Source of the DNA: Galbibacter mesophilus | GTDB lineage: Bacteria > Bacteroidota > Bacteroidia > Flavobacteriales > Flavobacteriaceae | Assembly: GCF_023721415.1 (NCBI RefSeq) | Contig: NZ_JAMQVC010000001.1 | Location: forward strand, 682,001 to 746,000 | Reading direction: 5' to 3' | Length of the DNA: 64,000 nucleotides | In this document: positions 11,697-18,938 of the stretch, one piece after another | Layout of the letters: every line of letters begins with the position of its first letter | Position numbering within the stretch: position 1 is the first letter of the stretch | Program-made: the position numbers and the translations under genes | The notes under the pieces: model-generated | What the model saw: only the letters and a program-made list of their open reading frames with translations | Told to the model about the DNA's origin: nothing | Database searches by the model: none

Positions 11697-12182
11697 TTGT
11701 TTCTTTACGAGGTGAATCATGCAAAATCATATACAGTTGAAGAAGCAAAGCGGAAATTGGAAAGTTATTGCGCTTATCAAGACCGTTGCCATCAAGAAGT
11801 TGTTACCAAGCTTCAAAATATGAATATGATTCCACTTGCCGTCGATACCATTGTTGCACATCTAATTGAACACAATTTTTTGAATGAAGAGCGGTTTGCC
11901 AAAAGCTTTGCTAGAGGTAAATTCCGCATAAAAAAATGGGGCAAAAACAGAATTGTTCGAGAATTGAAAATTAGAGGGATCTCTAGATTTAATATTCAAA
12001 CAGCCTTAAAAGAAATCCCTGATGACGCATACTTCGCTACTTTTCATGATCTAGCTGAAAAAAGAGCAAACCAAATCACCGAGAAGAGTCCTGTTAAAAA
12101 GAAAAAAAAACTTGCCGATTACCTTCTGTACAGAGGCTGGGAATCCAGTTTGGTGTATGAAAAAGTGAATGAGTTGATATAA
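11697..12182 (+). CDS. recX: RecX family regulator of RecA
   Basis: 161 residues if TTG 11697 is used, 156 if GTG 11712 is used. No in-frame ATG exists before residue 43 and a stop (TAG) closes the frame at 11691, so a non-ATG start is unavoidable; the out-of-frame ATG at 11719 is a decoy. The helical tandem-repeat pattern is clear: CAYQDRCHQEVVTKL, HLIEHNFLNEERFAKSFARGK, and RELKIRGI. RecX binds RecA filaments and tempers recombinase activity. It is a standalone gene: recA is not adjacent. Regulated expression cannot be read from the sequence; the TAGATTTTG run just upstream is a weak promoter-box match. Confidence 0.88.
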   Translation: MFLYEVNHAKSYTVEEAKRKLESYCAYQDRCHQEVVTKLQNMNMIPLAVDTIVAHLIEHNFLNEERFAKSFARGKFRIKKWGKNRIVRELKIRGISRFNIQTALKEIPDDAYFATFHDLAEKRANQITEKSPVKKKKKLADYLLYRGWESSLVYEKVNELI

Positions 12183-12295
12183 CTAGCTCTTTTATATATC
12201 CAACAGAAATTAAACCATTGCTGGCATTTTTACCAAAATCAAATAATTTTATTGAGAAGACATTTTTTATTTTGAAAAATGATTTTTTTAAACTT

Positions 12296-12312
12296 ACTTT
12301 GTTTTTCAAAGT
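12296..12312 (+). promoter_or_regulatory. Palindromic operator 1 of the creD locus
   Basis: ACTTTG-N5-CAAAGT, a perfect 6+6 bp palindrome, followed by TACTTTAAA and the start codon at 12321. Its left half overlaps a TACTTTG promoter-like box, with TTG at 12272-12274 about 20 bp upstream, so a bound repressor would block the promoter. An identical palindrome precedes creD (13235-13251). The winged-helix gene between the two is the natural candidate regulator. Confidence 0.65.
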
Positions 12313-12320
12313 ACTTTAAA

Positions 12321-12923
12321 ATGAAACAAAAGGATTACTTAAAAGACATATCCCACATTAAAGACATCATGAATCGTTCTTCAAGATTCATTTCTTTGAG
12401 TGGACTTTCAGGAATTTTTGCTGGCATTTATGCCATTACAGGCGCATTAATAGCCTACTTTTTTATTTTTCCTGAACCAGGAGAAAACTTATATCTGCAT
12501 AGTTGGAATTTTAAAGCTATCATTGGCTTGTTATTAGCGGTGGCTGTTCTAAGTATTATTACAGCATCCTTACTTACCAGTAGAAAAGCCAAGAAGAATA
12601 ATGAAAAAATTTGGGATGTAACTACTTATAGATTACTCATTAATTTTTTAATTCCCTTAGTAACTGGCGGAATTTATATATTGATAAAATTGAGCAGTCA
12701 ACAATATGGACTTACCGCATCTTTAATGCTTATATTTTATGGTTTATCCCTCGTCAATGCTTCTAAATTCACCATTGGTAATATTAAATATTTAGGTTAT
12801 GCCGAAATTATTGCTGGACTGTTTTGCGCCATGTTTCCTGGTTTGGGTTTTTGGTTTTGGGTTGTTGGATTTGGAGTTTTTCATATAATTTATGGAACTT
12901 TAATGTGGATTAAAGAAAGATAG
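12321..12923 (+). CDS. Four- to five-TM membrane protein of unknown function
   Basis: 200 residues from the ATG at 12321, chosen because it follows the operator and begins MKQKDYLKDIS; the longer open frame to 12279 crosses the operator. Hydrophobic segments lie at about 30-52, 70-92, 110-130, 140-160 and 170-190. It is the first gene of a three-gene unit with the winged-helix regulator (7 bp downstream) and creD. I do not recognise a named function; the pairing with a wHTH regulator is a recurrent flavobacterial arrangement. Probably an inner-membrane protein expressed under control of its neighbour. Confidence 0.75.
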   Translation: MKQKDYLKDISHIKDIMNRSSRFISLSGLSGIFAGIYAITGALIAYFFIFPEPGENLYLHSWNFKAIIGLLLAVAVLSIITASLLTSRKAKKNNEKIWDVTTYRLLINFLIPLVTGGIYILIKLSSQQYGLTASLMLIFYGLSLVNASKFTIGNIKYLGYAEIIAGLFCAMFPGLGFWFWVVGFGVFHIIYGTLMWIKER

Positions 12924-12930
12924 ATCGCCC

Positions 12931-13218
12931 TTGGGAATAATAGATAACATAAATAAACTTTTTGACCATCGCGTAAGACTTGGAATTATGTCTGTGTTGG
13001 TTGTTAATGATTTTGCCGATTTTAACCGCTTAAAGGATTTGTTGAAAGTAACCGACGGAAATCTTGCCAGTCACCTAAAAGCATTGGAAAAAGCAGAATA
13101 CATCTGGATCGAAAAATCCTTCGTTGGAAGAAAACCACATACTAAATATGGAGTTACTAAACTCGGCAAAATGGAATTTGCCAAACATATCGAAGCCATC
13201 GAAAAATTAATCAAATAA
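12931..13218 (+). CDS. Winged-helix transcriptional regulator (MarR/ArsR-like)
   Basis: 95 residues starting at TTG 12931; the frame has no ATG between the in-frame stop at 12901 and this point. The core VTDGNLASHLKALEKAEYI is a recognition helix followed by the wing K(S)FVGRKPHTKYGVT, typical of small one-domain winged-helix regulators. No ligand-binding domain is present. It sits between two genes that each carry the same ACTTTG-N5-CAAAGT palindrome upstream, so it probably autoregulates the operon and creD. The specific signal is unknown. Confidence 0.85.
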   Translation: MGIIDNINKLFDHRVRLGIMSVLVVNDFADFNRLKDLLKVTDGNLASHLKALEKAEYIWIEKSFVGRKPHTKYGVTKLGKMEFAKHIEAIEKLIK

Positions 13219-13234
13219 ATTTTTTTAATCATTT

Positions 13235-13251
13235 ACTTTGAAATTCAAAGT
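13235..13251 (+). promoter_or_regulatory. Palindromic operator 2, upstream of creD
   Basis: ACTTTG-AAATT-CAAAGT, the same arms, spacing and downstream TACTTTAAA as at 12296-12312. It begins 17 bp after the regulator stop and ends 17 bp before the creD start at 13269, giving creD its own regulated entry point inside the operon. No convincing -33 TTG is visible here. Confidence 0.62.
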
Positions 13252-13268
13252 ACTTTAAATAATGTAAT

Positions 13269-14609
13269 ATGGAGAAAAAAGAAACTAAATTCAACGCTTG
13301 GATAAAGCGTTCAATTACAGCAAGAATGATTGTTGTCGGGCTATTGTTTGTTGTATTGTTAATTCCTTTGGCGTTTGTAGACAATCTAATTCAGGAGCGA
13401 AAATTACGACAAGAACAGGTTATAAATGAAATTAACAATAAATGGGGCGAAGAAGTGATATTATCTGGAGCAATTTTAAAAATCCCTTACAAAAAGGTAA
13501 CCGAAAAGGAACTCTTTAATGAAGAAACAGGCAGAAAAGAAATAATATCAAAAGAAACTATTGAAAACAGTTATTTTTTTCCAAAAACCTTAAATATCAA
13601 CGGAGAAGTAGCTACAAAGCCATTAAACCGAAGCATTTATAAGTCGGTAGTGTTTACTACGGAAATTAAAGCAGATGGTCAGTTCCCAAGTCAGGAAATT
13701 CTTAATAAAAGCCTACCTGAAGGAGAAATTCTTTGGGATAAAGCTACGTTCATGATTCAAACCTCCAATTTAAAAGGGATTCGAAATACCGTAGAAATCG
13801 TGGTAAATGAAAAAAGATTGTCCATGACTCCAGTTTACAATAACGATGGATTAAGAACAATTGAAAGTGAGCCTTTTGGAAGTGAATTGATCGATAACGA
13901 CCTAATAAACTTCAATTTTGATCTCAAAATAAATGGAAGCAGATCCTTAAAATTCATTCCTCTTGGGAGTAAGACGACTGCCAAAGTGAGCTCAAATTGG
14001 GCTTCACCTAGTTTTACGGGAATGTTTTTACCAGAAGATGGATCTAGAAAAATAACCAAAGACGGATTTGAAGCATCATGGAAAGTTTTACAAATTAACA
14101 GACAATTTGAACAAGTCTTCTATGGCCGCATGCCTGATCTTTCTCCTTTTTCCTTCGGAACCGATCTTATTATTCCCGTAAGCGAATATGTAAAGAGTGA
14201 GAGAACTACAAAATACGGAATGTTGGTTATTGGTCTTACACTTTTAGTTTTTCTTCTAATTCAGCTTGTAAGCAATATTTACATTCATCCTTTTCAATAC
14301 ATCATGGTCGGTTTAGGTCTAATCATGTTTTATACCCTTTTAATTTCCATATCAGAACACAGTAGCTTTTTAAAAGCCTACATGATCTCAACCGCTGCTG
14401 TTTTGGCGCTAATAACTATCTATTCTAAATCTATTTTTAGAAGTAACAAATTTTCCATGCTAATCGGGGTCACCCTATTTAGCATCTACTCATTCATCTA
14501 TGTGATAATTCAATTGGAAGATTACGCATTACTAGTCGGAAGTGTTGGATTGTTCATCATTCTATCTGCTGTTATGTATTTTTCCAAGAAAATAGATTGG
14601 AACGCGTAA
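13269..14609 (+). CDS. creD: Inner-membrane protein CreD
   Basis: 446 residues. One TM near residues 18-40, a long periplasmic beta-rich domain (about 40-310), then five closely spaced TM segments to the C-terminus: the CreD family architecture. The motif FLPEDGSRKITKDGFEASWK is typical. In Proteobacteria CreD belongs to the CreBC regulon and affects envelope integrity and colicin/beta-lactam tolerance; in Bacteroidota it is usually paired, as here, with a small winged-helix regulator rather than CreBC. Its start lies 17 bp after a palindromic operator and its end 9 bp before a strong terminator. Confidence 0.88.
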   Translation: MEKKETKFNAWIKRSITARMIVVGLLFVVLLIPLAFVDNLIQERKLRQEQVINEINNKWGEEVILSGAILKIPYKKVTEKELFNEETGRKEIISKETIENSYFFPKTLNINGEVATKPLNRSIYKSVVFTTEIKADGQFPSQEILNKSLPEGEILWDKATFMIQTSNLKGIRNTVEIVVNEKRLSMTPVYNNDGLRTIESEPFGSELIDNDLINFNFDLKINGSRSLKFIPLGSKTTAKVSSNWASPSFTGMFLPEDGSRKITKDGFEASWKVLQINRQFEQVFYGRMPDLSPFSFGTDLIIPVSEYVKSERTTKYGMLVIGLTLLVFLLIQLVSNIYIHPFQYIMVGLGLIMFYTLLISISEHSSFLKAYMISTAAVLALITIYSKSIFRSNKFSMLIGVTLFSIYSFIYVIIQLEDYALLVGSVGLFIILSAVMYFSKKIDWNA

Positions 14610-14618
14610 ACTTTTATT

Positions 14619-14658
14619 GGTTTCTGATACCGTTATATGGTATCAGAAACCTTTTTTT
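14619..14658 (+). terminator. Rho-independent terminator after creD
   Basis: Perfect 13-bp stem GGTTTCTGATACC / complement (14619-14631 and 14639-14651), 7-base loop, then T7. It lies immediately downstream of creD but ends only 12 bases before the start codon of the next + strand gene, which has no room for a separate promoter downstream of it. Confidence 0.88.
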
Positions 14659-14670
14659 ATTCAAAAAACG

Positions 14671-15060
14671 ATGCATTTTAAACCAAAACATTTTATACTT
14701 TTTATTTTCTTCCTCTGTATCGAAGTCGGTATAGCTTTATTTTCAAAAAATCAATTCATAAGAGGATTTTTGGGTGATTTTTTGGTAATCCCATTATTGT
14801 ATTTTTTTGTAAAATCCTTTATCAGAATCAAAGGAAGTAATTTATCTTTTTATATACTGATCATAGCGATTTTTACTGAAGTTCTTCAGCTTCTTGAAAT
14901 TCAAAAACACTTTCAAATTGAAAATCCGTACGTTAAAATAATAATGGGAACAACTTTCGATTTTAAAGATCTAATCGCTTATTTCTTAGGGTTTCTACTG
15001 ATTTTATTTTTTGACAAAAGCTCCCCGACAATGCTGAAAAAACGTAGCAGAATCTACTGA
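14671..15060 (+). CDS. DUF2809 family membrane protein
   Basis: 129 residues from the ATG at 14671. A longer open frame to 14617 would run through the terminator stem and is rejected. Four hydrophobic segments occupy nearly the entire protein, and EVGIALFSKNQFIRGFLGD and FTEVLQLLEIQ match the DUF2809 pattern. Function unknown; members are small inner-membrane proteins. It overlaps the 3' end of the converging YciI-like gene by 7 bp. Expression must come by readthrough of the upstream terminator or from a promoter within it. Confidence 0.78.
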   Translation: MHFKPKHFILFIFFLCIEVGIALFSKNQFIRGFLGDFLVIPLLYFFVKSFIRIKGSNLSFYILIIAIFTEVLQLLEIQKHFQIENPYVKIIMGTTFDFKDLIAYFLGFLLILFFDKSSPTMLKKRSRIY

Positions 15061-15335
15061 TTCCCTATTACCACATTCCATTTTCGAATTTCCCAATCCA
15101 AAACCAGCTTGTTCTCAACATAGGGATCATTCTCAACAAAATATTTTACTTCAGCTTCGCTATCACATTTAAAAATCAATAAAGCTTCATCTGCCGGATT
15201 CTCCATAGCACCGGCCAGAATCAATATTCCTTTTTCATGATAATCTTTTGCTAACTGTAGATGTTCTGCTCTATATTTAGCTCTTTCTTCCAAATAGTTT
15301 TCAGCTACTTTATATTTTAACGCAAAGTAATTCAT
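15054..15335 (-). CDS. YciI-like protein
   Basis: 93 residues, a complete ferredoxin-like alpha-beta fold of the YCII family: the His in RAEHLQLA and the Asp in ENDPYVE are the family's conserved putative catalytic pair. Function within the family is largely unassigned, with some members linked to dehydrochlorination or peroxide chemistry. It is transcribed toward DUF2809 with a 7-bp tail overlap and is separated by 74 bp from the upstream cupin gene on the same strand. Confidence 0.85.
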   Translation of the reverse strand: MNYFALKYKVAENYLEERAKYRAEHLQLAKDYHEKGILILAGAMENPADEALLIFKCDSEAEVKYFVENDPYVENKLVLDWEIRKWNVVIGNQ

Positions 15336-15409
15336 TGTGTAGATGTATTAAATGTAACGAAAAGGCTTCAACCTTTGGCTATAAAAACCCAAACTATCAT
15401 TTAAGCTGA

Positions 15410-16279
15410 CTAGCCATTTTCAATCCCAAGTGCTTCATGGGTTTCGGTTATGGCGCGTTCATTTTTCTTATCAATCCAAGCTTGCCCTTTCCACTTGCGC
15501 ATTAAGTTATCAAAATTTCGCATTACAAAAACGTTGTACGCCGCTTTAAAAAAATGCGCCGGTTTCTTCGGAAGGGAACGCAAACTCATAGAAAATCCTG
15601 CAGTCTCGTATTTCATATAATGCCAATAGCCTTCTGGCATATACAACATATCTCCATGCTTTAAATGTGCGATAAAACCTTCAGCTTTTCTCAAGGCTGG
15701 CCACTTATCGTAATCAGGATTATCAAAATCGATATCTTCCCTTGAAATGAGCGAATGGGGCACTTTGTAGAGGTATTTTGTTTGGTTAGGCGGAAACAGT
15801 ATACATTGTTTTTTCCCGTGGAAATGAAAGTGTAAAATATTACTGTAATCAATATCGAAATGCATAAACACCTTGCTGTTTTCACCTCCAAAAAACAGCA
15901 TAGGCAACTGTTTCACCAATTTCAATCCAATATCTGGCCATTTAAAGTCCTTTTGAAGCACAGGAACCTCTTTCATTATGTTATAGAGAAATATGCGATA
16001 GTTCGTTGGCTTGCTTTTCAGCAATTCCACATATTCGCGCATTTCCATTTCAGCATGCGGCTCGTTAAAACCATCTTTATGCGTAACCGGTCTATCATCG
16101 TAGAGAGGCACAATTTTATCACCCGCCACCTCTTTTATGTAATCGAGATGCCACTTTTTAAAGGCTGGCCAATCTTCCGTAATTCCTTCTACAACAACAG
16201 GTTTTTGAGGCTTAACGTAGTTGTTTATAAAGTCCGCTTTAGCTATATTTTTAACGCGAGGTATCTCGTTTAATTTCAT
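15410..16279 (-). CDS. JmjC/cupin_8 family putative Fe(II)/2-oxoglutarate oxygenase
   Basis: 289 residues. The iron-binding motif is visible as HFDIDYSN (HxD) followed by the downstream His in PEGYWHYMKYE, and HFHFHGKKQCILFPP matches the cupin_8 core seen in FIH-like hydroxylases. The N-terminal KPVVVEGITEDWPAFKKW segment is also typical of this family. Members hydroxylate proteins or RNA-associated substrates; the substrate here is unknown. No signal peptide, so cytoplasmic. The neighbours, YciI-like below and bioB above, do not suggest a shared pathway. Confidence 0.87.
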   Translation of the reverse strand: MKLNEIPRVKNIAKADFINNYVKPQKPVVVEGITEDWPAFKKWHLDYIKEVAGDKIVPLYDDRPVTHKDGFNEPHAEMEMREYVELLKSKPTNYRIFLYNIMKEVPVLQKDFKWPDIGLKLVKQLPMLFFGGENSKVFMHFDIDYSNILHFHFHGKKQCILFPPNQTKYLYKVPHSLISREDIDFDNPDYDKWPALRKAEGFIAHLKHGDMLYMPEGYWHYMKYETAGFSMSLRSLPKKPAHFFKAAYNVFVMRNFDNLMRKWKGQAWIDKKNERAITETHEALGIENG

Positions 16280-16389
16280 TTAACGTACATTCAAAATAAA
16301 CCTTGCAAAGTTACAAAATAGTTTAGATGTAATTAATCGTCCCGGTTTTAACTCCTAAATCAAGAACACGAAAACCCTTCGGACAAAGA

Positions 16390-17490
16390 TTAAACTGTTT
16401 TTGCATTTTTTGCTTGCTCCTTGGCCAATTCATTTTTTTCAATAGTATGTCCGGGCCTTGACCATTTAGGCTTTTCTCCCAAAGAGCTGTACTGAGATTC
16501 TGTAGCCTCTACCGATGTAGGTTTCGCTTTCTTTACAAACGGTTTTTGTGGATTTAACCCCAGCATTTTGAACATCTCCATGTCCTCATTTACATCCGGA
16601 TTGGGCGTGGTAAGCAATTTATCTCCTGCAAAAATAGAGTTAGCTCCAGCGAAGAAGCACATCGCCTGCCCTTCTCTACTCATTTGGGTTCGGCCAGCGG
16701 AAAGTCTTACTTGTGTCTGTGGCATTACAATTCTTGTAGTAGCAACCATTCGAATCATTTCCCAGATTTCTACAGGTTTTTCATCTTCCATAGGGGTTCC
16801 ATCTACGGCAACCAAAGCATTGATTGGAACAGATTCCGGTTGCGGACTCAAAGTAGACAGTGCCACTAACATACCTGCACGGTCTTCTATTTTCTCTCCC
16901 ATCCCGATAATTCCACCGCTGCAAACCGTAACATTCGTTTTTCTAACGTTGTCTATTGTTTGTAAGCGGTCTTCAAAACCGCGAGTAGAAATCACTTCTT
17001 TATAATATTCTTCTGAAGTATCTAAATTATGGTTGTAGGCATACAATCCGGCTTCTGCCAAACGTTGTGCTTGGTTTTCAGTAAGCATTCCAAGCGTACA
17101 ACAAACCTCCATATCCAGTTTATTGATGGTGCGTACCATCTCCAAAACTTGGTCGAACTCTGGTCCATCTTTTACATTTCTCCAAGCTGCACCCATACAC
17201 ACTCTAGAACTTCCCGCCGCTTTTGCGCGTAATGCTTGTGCCTTTACGTGAGGAACGGTCATTAAATCGTTTCCTTCAATATCGGTATGGTACCGTGCTG
17301 CTTGTGGACAATAACCACAGTCTTCTGGGCATCCACCCGTTTTAATGGATAGCAATGTAGAAACTTGAACCGTATTTGGATCGTGATGTTTTCTGTGTAC
17401 CGTTGCTGCTTCGTACAACAATTCCATTAAAGGCTTATTGTAAATCTCTAAAATCTCTTCTTTCGTCCAGTTGTGTCTTATTTCACTCAT
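16390..17490 (-). CDS. bioB: Biotin synthase
   Basis: 366 residues from the ATG at 17490; the longer frame to 17520 adds ten unlikely residues. The radical-SAM triad is Cys54, Cys58 and Cys61 in GGCPEDCGYCPQ, one residue offset from the E. coli numbering, which supports this start. Further conserved motifs are RVCMGAAWR, YNHNLDTS and SAGRTQMS. The enzyme inserts sulfur into dethiobiotin to form biotin. The C-terminus has a short Lys-rich extension. No other bio genes are adjacent; the next upstream gene on the strand is a ketoacyl synthase. Confidence 0.96.
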   Translation of the reverse strand: MSEIRHNWTKEEILEIYNKPLMELLYEAATVHRKHHDPNTVQVSTLLSIKTGGCPEDCGYCPQAARYHTDIEGNDLMTVPHVKAQALRAKAAGSSRVCMGAAWRNVKDGPEFDQVLEMVRTINKLDMEVCCTLGMLTENQAQRLAEAGLYAYNHNLDTSEEYYKEVISTRGFEDRLQTIDNVRKTNVTVCSGGIIGMGEKIEDRAGMLVALSTLSPQPESVPINALVAVDGTPMEDEKPVEIWEMIRMVATTRIVMPQTQVRLSAGRTQMSREGQAMCFFAGANSIFAGDKLLTTPNPDVNEDMEMFKMLGLNPQKPFVKKAKPTSVEATESQYSSLGEKPKWSRPGHTIEKNELAKEQAKNAKTV

Positions 17491-17657
17491 ACAGCCAAAA
17501 TTTGTGGGATGGTCGCCCAATATTCTTGTTTAAAACGGTTTTTCGAGAGGTAAAATTCGAAAAACTAAATTTCTTAGTTAGTCTAGTTTATAAATTCAAA
17601 AATAACAATTACAATTGGTTAAGCTTACTACTTCTCTAAAATAATTGGTTTGTTGCT

Positions 17658-18815
17658 TTAAGTTGAGAGCAAAACGCTTACGGCATTTCCGCCAAAACCA
17701 ACGGCGTTTACTAACACTTTGTTTATTTTTTTTGGTTTTTTATCATGTTGCACAAAAGGAACTTCAATAAACTTTTGGTGCTGCATCATTAAAATTGCCA
17801 ATTCCAAGCTTAAAATTCCTGAAGCTCCGAAGGTGTGCCCAATTTTCCATTTATTGGTTGTTAAAGCCGGTTTTTCTGTTCCGAAAACTTTGTCAATGGC
17901 TTTTATCTCTGTACTGTCTCCTTTTTTAGTTCCCGGAGCATGCATAACAATTACATCTACATCTTCTGGATTAGTGTTTTTTAATGCCATTTTCATTGAC
18001 TTTTGAAAACACTCGGCATCTTCAGAAATAGAAATATTGTGTTTTAAAATTTCCGTAGCATATCCTATTCCTTCTACATACGCCAGTACTTTTTTAGACG
18101 GATTTGTTTCCATGCAAATTACACCGGCTCCTTCGCCAAGCACCATGCTATTTCTGGATTTAGATAAATCCAAAGCTTTGCAGGGATACTCTTCCGAAGC
18201 ATTTTCAGCATAAATTTTCAATGCCTTAATCTGCGCAATGGTAAAAGGTGTTAAACTCGCTTCGCTTCCTCCTACCAAAAATTTGTTGCTCATTCCGCTT
18301 TGCAACCAAGCTACCCCATTTGTCAGCGCGTGCAATGCAGTAGAACAGGTAATGGAATGGGAAAGTTCTGGGCCTTGCGTTTGTAAATCGTGTGCTAGCC
18401 AAGAAGAAATGTTCCCCAAAGTAGTTGTTGGGGAAGCTAATGTACTAGACTGCTGATTTTCTAAATATTCTTGGTGATATTTTTCAAAAAGGGCGGTAGC
18501 ACCTCTAGAGGAACCAATGTTGATCCCAAAATCGTCTCCCTCTCGCCAGGCGGCTTGCTTTACAGCTTTTCGGGCGCATAACATCGCATATAAAACGGTG
18601 TTGTCCAGATTTTTATACTTTATATCAGAATTTTTTATTTCTGAAATTTTTTCTAAATCGGAAGTAGCGATAGCAGCCACCAATGCTTTATGGCTTTGGA
18701 AGTCTTTTTCAACTAAAAAATGACAAGGCTTTAAATAGTTTTGCCAAATTTCATCAGGAGTGCTCCCAAGTGCTGAAATTGAAGAAAGTGCTGTTATGGC
18801 TATTTTTTTATCCAT
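17658..18815 (-). CDS. Beta-ketoacyl synthase (FabF-like)
   Basis: 385 residues from the ATG at 18815. A longer frame to 18905 would cover the RNase G terminator and add a hydrophobic leader, and is rejected. The catalytic triad is complete: Cys in SITCSTALHAL, His in IVMHAPGTKKGDSTE, and His in KIGHTFGASG. Such enzymes condense acyl-ACP with malonyl-ACP. It is shorter and more divergent than housekeeping FabF (usually about 410-415 residues), so a specialised role is likely, for example pimelate/biotin precursor, flexirubin or aryl-polyene synthesis. Placement directly upstream of bioB makes a biotin-related role worth considering, but this is inference. Confidence 0.85.
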   Translation of the reverse strand: MDKKIAITALSSISALGSTPDEIWQNYLKPCHFLVEKDFQSHKALVAAIATSDLEKISEIKNSDIKYKNLDNTVLYAMLCARKAVKQAAWREGDDFGINIGSSRGATALFEKYHQEYLENQQSSTLASPTTTLGNISSWLAHDLQTQGPELSHSITCSTALHALTNGVAWLQSGMSNKFLVGGSEASLTPFTIAQIKALKIYAENASEEYPCKALDLSKSRNSMVLGEGAGVICMETNPSKKVLAYVEGIGYATEILKHNISISEDAECFQKSMKMALKNTNPEDVDVIVMHAPGTKKGDSTEIKAIDKVFGTEKPALTTNKWKIGHTFGASGILSLELAILMMQHQKFIEVPFVQHDKKPKKINKVLVNAVGFGGNAVSVLLST

Positions 18816-18893
18816 TGTTAGGTCATCTACATAATTCGTTTGCAAAGCTACTATTTCTATGGAGATTTTAAAGAATGGAAGGAAAAACAGCAT

Positions 18894-18931
18894 AAAAAAA
18901 GCCATCTTATTATATTTAATAAGACGGCTTT
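18894..18931 (-). terminator. Terminator of the RNase G gene
   Basis: 15-bp stem (18898-18912 with 18917-18931), 4-base loop. On the minus strand the single imperfect pair is a G-U wobble (on the plus strand it would be A/C), and it is followed by seven U, so it is oriented for minus-strand transcripts from rng. It separates rng from the ketoacyl synthase. Confidence 0.85.
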
Positions 18932-18938
18932 CTATAAA

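Noticed and set aside
14617-14670. Longer start for the DUF2809 protein
   Set aside because: Would be translated from the terminator hairpin; ATG 14671 fits the family N-terminus.
18816-18905. Longer N-terminus for the ketoacyl synthase
   Set aside because: Covers the RNase G terminator and adds a hydrophobic leader absent from the family.
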